From Bacteroidales bacterium (lineage in GTDB: Bacteria; Bacteroidota; Bacteroidia; Bacteroidales; Tenuifilaceae): DNA of 45,374 bases. Within the stretch, counting starts at the first letter, position 1. Every line of letters begins with the position of its first letter. The notes beneath the pieces were generated by a model, which did no database searches, had not been told where the DNA came from, and saw only the letters and a program-made list of their open reading frames with translations. A program made the translations under genes and the position numbers. The stretch covers positions 1 to 45,374 of the forward strand of contig JAFWUG010000097.1 of assembly GCA_017524185.1 (NCBI GenBank). Reading direction: 5' to 3'. Below are positions 1-7,800 of this stretch, in pieces.

Positions 1-59
1 AATCGAACCCCTATTGCAAGAATGAAAATCTTGAGTACTAGCCGTTATACGAACGCGCC
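1..59 (-). tRNA. tRNA-Glu (TTC), truncated by window edge
   Basis: The minus strand reads from position 59 as a tRNA: acceptor strand GGCGCGT, D arm with the AACGGCTA loop, anticodon stem CAAGA/TCTTG around loop TTTTCAT (anticodon TTC, glutamate), and the start of the T arm GGGGTTCGATT. The 3' part of the T arm and the acceptor 3' strand lie outside the window. Primary sequence closely resembles Bacteroidetes tRNA-Glu. Whether CCA is encoded cannot be seen. Confidence 0.93.
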
Positions 60-70
60 AAAATCGGGTG

Positions 71-102
71 CAAAGGTATGAACTTTTTTGTTTACCAACA
101 AT
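71..102 (-). promoter_or_regulatory. Promoter of the tRNA-Glu gene
   Basis: On the minus strand a Bacteroidetes -7 box TACCTTTG (71-78) is preceded, after exactly 20 bp, by ATTG (99-102), close to the -33 TTTG consensus. It would start transcription about 5-7 nt before the mature tRNA 5' end at 59. Expression data would be needed to confirm the start. Confidence 0.6.
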
Positions 103-144
103 AGTTTTGGTATAAAATTTTACAATATTTTTGTTATTTCTTTT

Positions 145-567
145 TCAGAGTATAGCTAATCTGCTCATTATCAGTAGTGTGTATTTTATGAGTGGGGCGA
201 AGCAAAACAAGAACATTGTGGTTGAAAAGGTGATGTCGGTCCAAACAAGGGCTTTGGGTGTGCGGTGTGTCGCAATGTGCATGGCTATCAGGCGCATTGG
301 GAGTTGCAGCGCAAAGAACGCAAATATTCGCAGGGCATGCGGGCAAATGGCTTGCGCTTCGGATATATGTCCGCGCTCAATGAGGGCAAAGGCGCGTGAT
401 AGTCCACGGCTGGGAGGTTCGGCTCCGGTGTAGTGGGTGAGTGCGGCCGGAATTGGAAGCCAATGGCCGAATAGCAGGGGATAGAGCAGCACCAGCGCCA
501 TGGCTATGGTTAGCAGCATGTTTGCGTTTCGGTAGGCCGACGGTGACCAAAAGCCATTGCGGCTCAT
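145..567 (-). CDS. DUF2752-like membrane protein lacking the usual cysteines
   Basis: 140 residues with three hydrophobic stretches (about residues 15-40, 80-98 and 112-138), so probably an inner-membrane protein. The middle carries TG-x4-SRGLSRAFALIERG, which matches the layout of the DUF2752 hallmark (TG-x-PCPGCGLTRAF-x2-L-x-RG), but both cysteines are replaced, by Pro and Arg. DUF2752 proteins have no established biochemical role. The gene starts 2 bp after the stop of the DUF4190 gene, so the two are probably cotranscribed; these families are often paired in Bacteroidetes. Function unknown; the family call is by motif layout only. Confidence 0.62.
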   Translation of the reverse strand: MSRNGFWSPSAYRNANMLLTIAMALVLLYPLLFGHWLPIPAALTHYTGAEPPSRGLSRAFALIERGHISEAQAICPHALRIFAFFALQLPMRLIAMHIATHRTPKALVWTDITFSTTMFLFCFAPLIKYTLLIMSRLAIL

Positions 568-569
568 CG

Positions 570-1178
570 CTATTTGTGTTTTTTGGTTATGGTGATTTTG
601 ACGCTATCGCTAGTGGTGATTTTGAGGGCGTTATCGGTGGCGCGAACCACTAAGCTATCGGAGGTTAGGTCGCGTAGCACGCGTTCGAGTCGGGCGGCTC
701 GTTTGTTGGTTGTGCTGTCGGTTCGCACTATTATGTCTATACCGCTCTCTGTGCTATCTATGTCGAAATCGTCTTCGTCGGCATAAATTTCGATTGTTCT
801 TTGGTCGTGGTCGTCGCGGTCTTCGAGTTCTTCTATGTTGGTCTCGATGTTTTCTAAGAGTTTGTGTAGTTTTGATTGACGGCTGTCGGTGTTGTCGAAT
901 ACGCCGCTCTTACGTAGCCCTGCTATCCAAAGCATGGCTATAAGCATCGAAACCAATGCGAGGCCAAATCCGCCAATTGCTAGACCTTTTGACGAGTTGG
1001 TATTGGAAGCTCTGGTTAGTGATATTGCGCTGAATATCAGTGTTATGATTCCAGGGATTAGGGCGAACATGCCAATGCATGGGGTGAATGCGAGTATTAA
1101 CGATATGACACCCAGCACAATAGCAATTGTGCCTGATGTTTGTCCGGTTTGTCGATTGTAGTTGTTGTATTGAACCAT
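570..1178 (-). CDS. DUF4190-type membrane protein with acidic C-terminal domain
   Basis: 202 residues. After a short polar N-terminus come two transmembrane segments (about 16-50 and 66-90) separated by a small-residue and Ser-rich loop ending SSKGLAIGGFGLAL, the pattern of DUF4190 proteins. The remaining roughly 110 residues are soluble: a heptad-like stretch (KLHKLLENIETNIEELEDRDD), an acidic Asp-rich run, then a lysine-rich tail (VKITITKKHK). That C-terminal half is not part of the usual short DUF4190 protein and I do not recognise it. It heads a two-gene unit with the DUF2752-like gene and diverges from the permease at 1293. Confidence 0.68.
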   Translation of the reverse strand: MVQYNNYNRQTGQTSGTIAIVLGVISLILAFTPCIGMFALIPGIITLIFSAISLTRASNTNSSKGLAIGGFGLALVSMLIAMLWIAGLRKSGVFDNTDSRQSKLHKLLENIETNIEELEDRDDHDQRTIEIYADEDDFDIDSTESGIDIIVRTDSTTNKRAARLERVLRDLTSDSLVVRATDNALKITTSDSVKITITKKHK

Positions 1179-1254
1179 TGTGAGTTGCGATTGTTCGTTT
1201 GCTATAGAAAAAGACGGCTCTTTAGAGTGCTTTGTTGCATGTGTCGTAAAAGTT

Positions 1255-1286
1255 TTTGGAATTTTGGCCGATGAGGGCTAATTTTG
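1255..1286 (+). promoter_or_regulatory. Promoter of the LolC/E-type permease gene
   Basis: TTTG at 1255-1258, a 20-bp spacer, then TAATTTTG at 1279-1286, an exact match to the Bacteroidetes -33/-7 consensus. The predicted transcription start (about 5-8 nt after the -7 box) falls at 1291-1294, on or next to the ATG at 1293, so the mRNA may be leaderless or nearly so. Confidence 0.6.
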
Positions 1287-1292
1287 TGCATC

Positions 1293-2534
1293 ATGCGATA
1301 CGAACGATTTGTTGCAAAAAAACTTCTTCAGGGAACCGATAGGCATAGCCTTTCTGGGCCATTTGTGTGTATATCTACGGCCGCTGTTGCGCTGAGCTTG
1401 AGCATTATGATTATCACTGTGGCCATAATTGCGGGCTTTAAGGCCGAGATAAGCAGTAAGGTTTATGGCATGGGAGGGCATCTACAGATAACCAACTTCG
1501 ACTCTAACACATCGTTTGAGTCCACACCTATATATTCCGATGCGGAGTGTTTTGATAGCCTACGGCGAATGCCAGAAGTAACTCATTTGCAGATGTTTGC
1601 CACCAAGGCTGGCATCATCAAAACGGGGTCCGATATAGAGGGTGTGGTACTCAAAGGGGTGAGCGCTGATTTTAGGTGGGATTTTTTTGAGCAGCATTTG
1701 GTTGCAGGCGAGGTGTTTAGCGTTGTGGATTCGCAATCTACCAACAACTCGCTGATTTCAAAGATAATGGCCGATAAACTTGGGCTGTCGGTGGGCGATA
1801 CCTACGATGTGTTTTTTGTGCAAAGTCCACCGCGCTACCGCCGTTTCACGGTTTCGGGGATATATACTACGCATTTAACTGAGTTTGACCGTTTGTTGGC
1901 AATCTGCGATATGAAGCACATACAGCGCGTTAGTGGTTGGGAGTCAAACCAAATTACTGGTTATGAGGTTTTTGTGAACGACACGCGCAACCTCGACGAC
2001 CTGCGCTGGAAGGTGGACGATGTGGCGGGCGTGGTGTTCATGGAAGACTACTCTAAACTGCGTGTGATGAGCATTGTGGATAAGTATCCGGGCATATTCG
2101 ATTGGATGAATCTGCAGCGGCTTAATGCCAGCGTGCTTATTGTGCTGATGCTTGTTGTGGCGGGTATAAATATGATTTCGGGGCTGCTCATCATAATCAT
2201 AGAGCGAACCGGAACGGTGGGTCTGCTAAAGGCCATGGGGGCGTCGAATCGGAGCATTAGGTTGATATTCTTGTTTCAGGCGGCTCGAATCATGGTGCGT
2301 GGATTGCTCATTGGCAATGTGATTGGCCTTGGGCTGTGTCTCTTGCAGCAGTATACGGGGGTGGTTGGGCTCAACGAGGAGTTTTATTTCTTGGCGCAGG
2401 TGCCTATATGTATAAAGGTGTGGCATGTGCTGCTGCTCAATGTGGTGTCCTTTGTGGTGGGCATAGCTATGCTGGTGTTGCCCTCCATGGTGGTGGCGCG
2501 GATTAAACCCGAGCGAACGCTGAAATTCGATTAG
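1293..2534 (+). CDS. FtsX-like permease, LolC/LolE family
   Basis: 413 residues. One N-terminal transmembrane segment (about 30-55, VALSLSIMIITVAIIAGF), a large extracytoplasmic domain of the MacB periplasmic core type (about 60-255), then three C-terminal transmembrane segments (about 265-300, 320-345, 365-395). The GTVGLLKAMGASNRSI motif is typical of FtsX-domain permeases that move lipoproteins from the inner membrane in LolCDE-type transporters. I use ATG 1293 (MRYERFVAKKLL, the usual start of this family) rather than the in-frame TTG at 1284, which lies inside the -7 box. No ATPase (LolD) gene is nearby. A lipoprotein gene follows after 2 bp. Confidence 0.85.
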   Translation: MRYERFVAKKLLQGTDRHSLSGPFVCISTAAVALSLSIMIITVAIIAGFKAEISSKVYGMGGHLQITNFDSNTSFESTPIYSDAECFDSLRRMPEVTHLQMFATKAGIIKTGSDIEGVVLKGVSADFRWDFFEQHLVAGEVFSVVDSQSTNNSLISKIMADKLGLSVGDTYDVFFVQSPPRYRRFTVSGIYTTHLTEFDRLLAICDMKHIQRVSGWESNQITGYEVFVNDTRNLDDLRWKVDDVAGVVFMEDYSKLRVMSIVDKYPGIFDWMNLQRLNASVLIVLMLVVAGINMISGLLIIIIERTGTVGLLKAMGASNRSIRLIFLFQAARIMVRGLLIGNVIGLGLCLLQQYTGVVGLNEEFYFLAQVPICIKVWHVLLLNVVSFVVGIAMLVLPSMVVARIKPERTLKFD

Positions 2535-2536
2535 TC

Positions 2537-2893
2537 ATGCGCCCATTGCTGTTATTTTTCGGGCTTATGCTGTTGATTATGATGCAGGGCTGTGGCCGGG
2601 CCTCGTCGCGTCGGGCAGCAATTGGCGATGGGTGTGAGCCGCCAGCATGGTTCGCCAATCCGCCCGCCGGCGAAGGGCTGACGGTGGCGATGGGGTGCGG
2701 TAGGCATAGCGATAGGCGCAGGGCTGAGCGGATGGCGCTCATGGAGGCCAATAGCGCTATGGCCGCGCTGATACCCATTGGCTTGGCCGATTCCATTGAC
2801 TTTGATGTGCGTGTGGTGCAGCAGGAGGTGCTGATGGGGCGGGGTGAGTATTGCGCATTTGTGATGTTGCAAATGTCGCTTGTTGATAAATAG
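2537..2893 (+). CDS. Small lipoprotein, LPP20-like
   Basis: 118 residues. An N-terminal hydrophobic signal ends in MQGC, a plausible lipobox with the lipid-bearing Cys at residue 18, so the mature protein should be membrane anchored. The following PPAWFANPP, the small-residue stretch and the alternating Ala-rich helix (RRRAERMALMEANSAMAAL) resemble the LPP20 lipoprotein domain, though the similarity is by eye. It follows the permease gene by 2 bp and is probably cotranscribed. Substrate or partner unknown; it may use the lipoprotein pathway that its neighbour serves, but that is inference. Confidence 0.65.
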   Translation: MRPLLLFFGLMLLIMMQGCGRASSRRAAIGDGCEPPAWFANPPAGEGLTVAMGCGRHSDRRRAERMALMEANSAMAALIPIGLADSIDFDVRVVQQEVLMGRGEYCAFVMLQMSLVDK

Positions 2894-2904
2894 TTGTATT
2901 GCAG

Positions 2905-3537
2905 TTATTTACGTCCGAAATCGGCTGGTATTTCGCCCCAGTTTTGAGTATCCCATTTGATTATGCGATTGCGGAACGTGTTGTTATTCAGCCAGCGTTC
3001 GGCGCGCTCAATCAGTTCGAATAGTTTGGCGTTACGTGCTGTTAGTGCCATTTTTGTGTTGGCCTTTTTTCGACGAACCCACGATATGGCTGTAATTGAG
3101 TCGGAGTAGATGGGCATGGTGGTGTTGCCCATTTGCTGGAGCAACGCAAGGGCGTGTACAATGGCTAAAAATTCGCCCACATTGTTGGTCCCATCGGGGA
3201 TTGGTCCGAGGTGGAAAAGTTTTTTGCCCGTAAGCACATCAACGCCCTGATATTCCATGGGGCCAGGAACGCCGCTACAGGCGGCATCTACTGCCCACGA
3301 TGGGGTGATTGGGCCGTTGGGGCTATTTGTGGCTATAGTTTTGTTTTGGGGCTGTTTGGCATAGAACGCTGTTGCGCCCATGCGGAAAGCGACAATGGCC
3401 TCGGACTTGTCCTCAAAACTCTTGTATTTTGCTCCTTCAAACCCTTCAACACGCTGTTTGCACTCGTCCCAACTTTCAAATATGCCTGTGGAGCGTCCAT
3501 GCCAAACTACGTAGAATTTTTGTTTCGGTTTGGCCAT
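2905..3537 (-). CDS. rnhA: Ribonuclease H with N-terminal viroplasmin-like domain
   Basis: 210 residues. Residues 6-50 (KFYVVWHGRSTGIFESWDEC) form the caulimovirus-VI/viroplasmin-like hybrid-binding domain seen in eukaryotic RNase H1 and many Bacteroidetes enzymes. The RNase H fold follows a linker, with visible acidic active-site residues Asp84 (AVDAAC), Glu122 (NNVGEFLA), Asp146 (YSDSITA) and probably Asp206 (PADFG). The enzyme cleaves RNA in RNA-DNA hybrids such as R-loops and primers. The start at 3537 gives a normal-length N-terminal domain. It lies 2 bp downstream of the DUF4783 gene and ends 12 bp from the convergent lipoprotein gene. Confidence 0.92.
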   Translation of the reverse strand: MAKPKQKFYVVWHGRSTGIFESWDECKQRVEGFEGAKYKSFEDKSEAIVAFRMGATAFYAKQPQNKTIATNSPNGPITPSWAVDAACSGVPGPMEYQGVDVLTGKKLFHLGPIPDGTNNVGEFLAIVHALALLQQMGNTTMPIYSDSITAISWVRRKKANTKMALTARNAKLFELIERAERWLNNNTFRNRIIKWDTQNWGEIPADFGRK

Positions 3538-3539
3538 GT

Positions 3540-3953
3540 TTATGGATTGTTCCGCTCAATGCGTAGTTGGTGGATGTAGGAATGGTTGTTTTCGGTTTTG
3601 ATGAATATGGAAACCCGGAATGCAGCATCGCTGGTGCGCAGCGTACCGATGGCAAAGGCCGTGGCTTCTTTGATGCCCTCGTGGGCAATGCTGAAGTCGG
3701 TGGGCTGATTTTTAGCCAAAAAATTTTTGATGAGCAGCGTGGCCTGCGGCTTGCTGTAGAAGTTCTCCGCGCCCAGCAGGTCGATCTCTATGGTTGACGA
3801 GAAATGGCGCGAAAGCATGTCGGCGTTGCCTTTGCGTAGCGATTCGGTAGTGCCGTCGATAACGGAACGGGTGTCTTGTGCTTGTGCTTTTTGCGTCTCA
3901 GCACTGAATAGCAGCGTGGCGAGAAGTATTAATATGTTAATCGCGGTGCGCAT
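3540..3953 (-). CDS. DUF4783 exported protein
   Basis: 137 residues with a signal peptide (hydrophobic residues 5-20, cleavage probably after AQAQ about residue 26) and then a compact SnoaL/NTF2-like alpha+beta domain: an N-terminal helix, ADMLSRHFSSTIEIDLLG, YSKPQATLLIKNFLAKNQP, and C-terminal strands. This pattern identifies the DUF4783 family, which is restricted mainly to Bacteroidetes and has no known role. It sits next to rlmH, a neighbourhood I recall as common in the phylum. It heads the unit with rnhA. Confidence 0.82.
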   Translation of the reverse strand: MRTAINILILLATLLFSAETQKAQAQDTRSVIDGTTESLRKGNADMLSRHFSSTIEIDLLGAENFYSKPQATLLIKNFLAKNQPTDFSIAHEGIKEATAFAIGTLRTSDAAFRVSIFIKTENNHSYIHQLRIERNNP

Positions 3954-3994
3954 TGTTGTGTTACTTTGTTGCTCTGTTTTTTTTTTTGACCGCC

Positions 3995-4002
3995 CAAAGG
4001 TA
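3995..4002 (-). promoter_or_regulatory. -7 box upstream of DUF4783/rnhA
   Basis: TACCTTTG on the minus strand matches the Bacteroidetes -7 consensus and is identical to the boxes of both tRNA genes here. No TTTG at the usual 19-21 bp distance is seen, so the -33 element is weak. The predicted leader is about 35 nt. Confidence 0.45.
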
Positions 4003-4273
4003 CGGTTTTTTGGCTATGATGTAGGCATGTATCAAATTTTAGGCCAATGTGTTGAGCTTCAACAAGAAATTTTTTTGAAGCGATGCGTGTTGCGGATTTG
4101 GTGAGGGTAAGTGTCGGGTGAACGGGATGTAATCGAAACATATTCAGCGCGATACGTTTTGGTGGCTTGGCTCAATTTTGGGAATATAATCTCAAAACGT
4201 TTTGTTTCTGTAGCGTTTTTGGGTGTATAATCGCCTAAAGTTGCGGCAGGAGTTTTGTCTATGATGGGGTGGT

Positions 4274-4305
4274 TTTGTCGTGGTAGCAATTTTTGCGTAT
4301 CTTTA
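4274..4305 (+). promoter_or_regulatory. Promoter of rlmH and the sensor kinase
   Basis: TTTG (4274-4277), a 20-bp spacer, and TATCTTTA (4298-4305, one mismatch to TAnnTTTG). The predicted start near 4311 leaves a leader of about 15 nt before ATG 4327, which supports the shorter rlmH start. Confidence 0.55.
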
Positions 4306-4326
4306 TGCTTTGTTTTGGGCATTGCT

Positions 4327-4800
4327 ATGAAGATTACGTTGGTGATGGTCGGCAAGACCGAAAAGCGTTATTTGGTTGAGGCGTTCGACGAGTACGTCAA
4401 GCGTTTGAGCCGTTATGTTCGGTTCGATGTGCGGGTGCTGCCCGATTTGCGCAACACCAAGTCGATGCCCATGGAGCAGCAGATGCAAAAGGAGGGGGTG
4501 AGCATATTGGCCGCTGTGGCCGAAGCGCAGGAGGTGGTGCTGCTCGACGAGCATGGTTCAATGCCTACATCGAGGGAGTTGGCGGCAAGCATTGAGCGGC
4601 GCATGGTGCACGGGCAGCGCGATTTGGCGTTTGTTATAGGTGGCCCCTATGGTTTTTCGTCGGATGTGCGCCAAAGGGCAAATGGTCAGCTGTCGCTGTC
4701 GAAGCTAACCTTTTCGCATCAAATGGTGCGCGTAATATTTGTGGAGCAGCTCTATAGGGCTTTTACAATCATTGAGGGAGAACCGTATCATCATGAGTGA
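4327..4800 (+). CDS. rlmH: 23S rRNA pseudouridine-1915 N3-methyltransferase RlmH
   Basis: 157 residues, the normal RlmH length when ATG 4327 (MKITLVMVGKTEKRYL) is used; an upstream in-frame ATG at 4255 would add 24 unrelated residues and precede the promoter. It is a SPOUT-fold SAM-dependent methyltransferase. Visible signatures are LLDEHGSMPTSRELA, the knot motif FVIGGPYGFSSDV and the C-terminal LSLSKLTFSHQMVRVIFVEQ with EGEPYHHE. It methylates pseudouridine 1915 in helix 69 of 23S rRNA on the assembled ribosome. Its last codons overlap the kinase start (ATGAGTGA), so the two are translationally coupled. Confidence 0.96.
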   Translation: MKITLVMVGKTEKRYLVEAFDEYVKRLSRYVRFDVRVLPDLRNTKSMPMEQQMQKEGVSILAAVAEAQEVVLLDEHGSMPTSRELAASIERRMVHGQRDLAFVIGGPYGFSSDVRQRANGQLSLSKLTFSHQMVRVIFVEQLYRAFTIIEGEPYHHE

Positions 4801-7800
4801 GAGGCCTAACACAGAGGCGAATGCGCTGTCTGCGAGCGTTGGTAGCTTGCTGAGTACGAAGCAGCGGGTGGTGGTGGTGCTTGTGCTAATGCTGCTGGCC
4901 GTGGGGCTTGCGCTTGGTGTGAGCGGTAGGCTCAATTGGCGCGAGCCAACGCCCCAAGTTGCTAAGCTCGAAGAGCGTATTGCCAGGCGGGTAACAGATA
5001 ATTGGAAGCAAATCAACGAATTGGGAATATTGCTCGCCGATAGGTCGTTGCAGGATATGTATGATGAGGCGTTTGCTTTCTATCAAAATAAACTTCAGCC
5101 TAAAGAGGTTGAATTGCTTGTTTTTCGGAATGATACGCTTGTGTTTTGGTCGTCGGATATAGATATGTTACCCGAAAAAACCGATGGTCAGGTGCGTTTG
5201 CGACGTGTTAGCGGCTGTAGGTACTTGGTGCAGCAGCGTACGCTGGAGGCGGGGCTGTGCTGCGTGTTGCTGTCGCGTTTTTATATGGACTATCCCTATC
5301 AAAATAGGCTTTTGCACAATGGATTCTGTTCCGATTTCGACTGCATGGAGGGCTACACGCCGTCGCGGTCGCAATCGTATGGGGCGGTGCAGGTGCGTGT
5401 TGATGGGGTTGAGCCTTTCTACATGATACCCACCGACATAGCACGTTTGGGCATATCGCAGTTCAAGCCGTGGGCGCAGTGGATAGCCGTGCTGCTGCTG
5501 TGTTGTGCGGTGCTGGTGTGGTTGGGAGCACCGTTTTTTCGTAGGCATCCGGCGTTGCGTATGTTTTTAATGATGCTGTGGTTGGTGGGGATACGCGCAT
5601 TCACGTTGCGCGATGGTTTTGCCGATGTGCGAAGCAGTTTGCTGTTTTCGCCCGAGCTGTTTGCAAGCAGTGCGCTAAATTCATCGCTGGGCGATTTCCT
5701 AATCAATGCGGTGGTGTTTTTCGCGCTCATATCTATGCTCTATGTTTTTGCGCTGACCCATGCGGGTAATTGGCGCATAAGCGGAAATCGGGCGATGGCT
5801 GCATTATTTGCCTTGCCGGTGTGGGCGGTGTTTGGTTTGGCCGATTTCAATTTCACAGAATTGGTGCTAAACTCCACGCTTCCGCTCGAATTGCAGCATA
5901 TATTTAGCCTTAATGTTTATACCCTGGTGGCGTATTTGGCTATGGTTTGCTGGTTTAGCAGCGCATTGCTTTTGCTGTCGGCGTGGCTTGGCATGTTTGG
6001 TCGTAAGTTAGGGATTCGTACAGCCGTGCTTGTGATGCTGCTTAGTTTGTTGGTTTACAGTGTGTTGGCTGTGTTGTCGCTGGTGCCAATGTCGCTGCTT
6101 GGATTGGCTTGGACGCTGTTTGTGGCGGCCATCATGCTGCTGCGCTGGTATAGTCCCATGGCCAAACGTGGCTGGATTGTGGGTTTGGCGGCGGTTGTGG
6201 CTGTTTATTCCACATTGCTTGTGCTGCGGAATAGCAGGCAAAAGGACGATGAGATTGGGCGTATGCTGGCCATTGGCCTGAGCTCGGAGCGCGACCCTTT
6301 GGCCGAGCTGCTGCTTGGTCAAATTGCTCCACGTTTGCAAGCCGACACGCTGGTGGCCGAGTATCTTGGCAATATAGAGCAACGGAGCGCGGAACTTTAC
6401 ACCTATCTGCGCCGCGAGTATTTTCGCGACTATCTGAATCGCTACGACATGCGGGCAACGGTTTGCCTGCCCGATGTGGTGATGTGGCTCGACAATGCCA
6501 CGCAGCCCGAAGAGTGCAGCACCTACTATGGCGGCATAATCGAGCGTTATGGCACGCCCCTATCGAATTCGGGATTTCATTTCTTGAATCTCAAAAACGG
6601 TGCTATCAACTACATGGGACAGTTGCGTTTTGCGCTTGCAGATGCACCGCGTTTGTTGTTTGTGGAGTTGGAGAGCCGTCCGAATTGGGAGCAACTGGGC
6701 TACCCCGAGTTGCTCGTTGAGGGCAAGCCGCCGCAGCGCAAGCTCTATGGCCATTCCTATGCCAAATATCATGGCGGAAGGCTAATCAGTCAGGGCGGCG
6801 ATTTCGACTATCCGTTGGAACTTGATGCATTGAACCTATCTGCCGACTATACGGCAGTTACAGAGTTTGGTGGATATGTGCATACTACCTATAGTGACAC
6901 GCCAGGAAGCCTTATTTTAGTGAGCCGTAAGCGCGATGGGCTGCTCAACATCACCGCAGCGGCCATTTATAGTTGGGTTTTCTATCTGCTGGCCTTGTAT
7001 GTGCTGCTTCGTATAGCCCGTTGGTCGGTGAGCCGTGGTCGGCCCGCCCCGAGTTTTAAGAGCCGAATAAAATGGGCAATGGGGCTAATCATAGTGCTGT
7101 CGATGCTGTTGGTGGCGGGTGGTACGCTGCTCTATAGCGTGCGTAATTTTGAGCATCGTACGCAGAGAAATCTGAGCGAGAAGCTTATGTCGATTACGCT
7201 TGAGCTTTATCGCGATTTGCCCATGCTGCACGACATCGAAATCAATCGCGAGGCGTTGCAGGAAAGGCTCATAGGTCTTTCAAATATATTTTATACCGAT
7301 ATAAATATCTATGACACAACGGGTTTGATTGCCGTAACATCACGCCCCGATATGTTTGAGCGTGGATTGATGGGGCGGCGTATGGATTATAGGGCCTGGA
7401 GCGAAGTGCATTGGGGGGCGTGTGCCAAGTTTGTTGGGCACGAGGCCATTGGCGATGCTCAGTTTTTGTCGGCCTATGTACCCATTGTGAGCGCGGGAGG
7501 CGAGATTGTGGCCTACCTCAATTTGCCCTATTTCACCAAGAGCGGCGATTTGTCCAATGAGTTGTATTCCATTGTTGTGGCCATTTTGAATGTTTATACG
7601 CTCATGTTGTTGCTGTCGGTGCTGGTGGGTATTGTGATTTCGGAGCAAATAACGCGCCCGTTGGCTCTTATCCGCAATAGGATGCGGCAGGTGAGTATTA
7701 GCGGACAGAATCTGCCTATCGAATATGATGGGAGCGATGAGGTTGGGCAGCTGGTGAGCGAGTATAACCGTATGCTTAAAGAGCTGGAGGTTAGCGCACA

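Larger units (their letters stand above)
3954..4326. other. Divergent intergenic region between DUF4783 and rlmH
   Basis: These 373 bases contain no convincing gene; the open frames across it have no recognisable domain and poor coding character. A -7 box TACCTTTG reads left at 3995-4002 toward DUF4783, and a full promoter reads right at 4274-4305 toward rlmH. A perfect 12-bp palindrome CAAAACGTTTTG lies at 4193-4204, and its half CGTTTTG recurs at 4155-4161, with a looser copy near 4214. No tRNA or riboswitch fold was recognised. Confidence 0.6.

Noticed and set aside
3790..4104. 104-codon plus-strand frame running from the DUF4783 gene into the gap
   Set aside because: It is mostly antisense to a well-supported gene and ends in AT-rich intergenic DNA; no family resemblance.
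4059..4355. 98-codon minus-strand open frame across the DUF4783-rlmH gap
   Set aside because: It has no recognisable domain, overlaps the rlmH start and its promoter, and has low-complexity basic composition. Better explained as noncoding divergent DNA.
5168..5548. 126-codon minus-strand frame inside the sensor kinase
   Set aside because: Shadow of the kinase; His/Arg/Thr-rich low-complexity translation with no domain.
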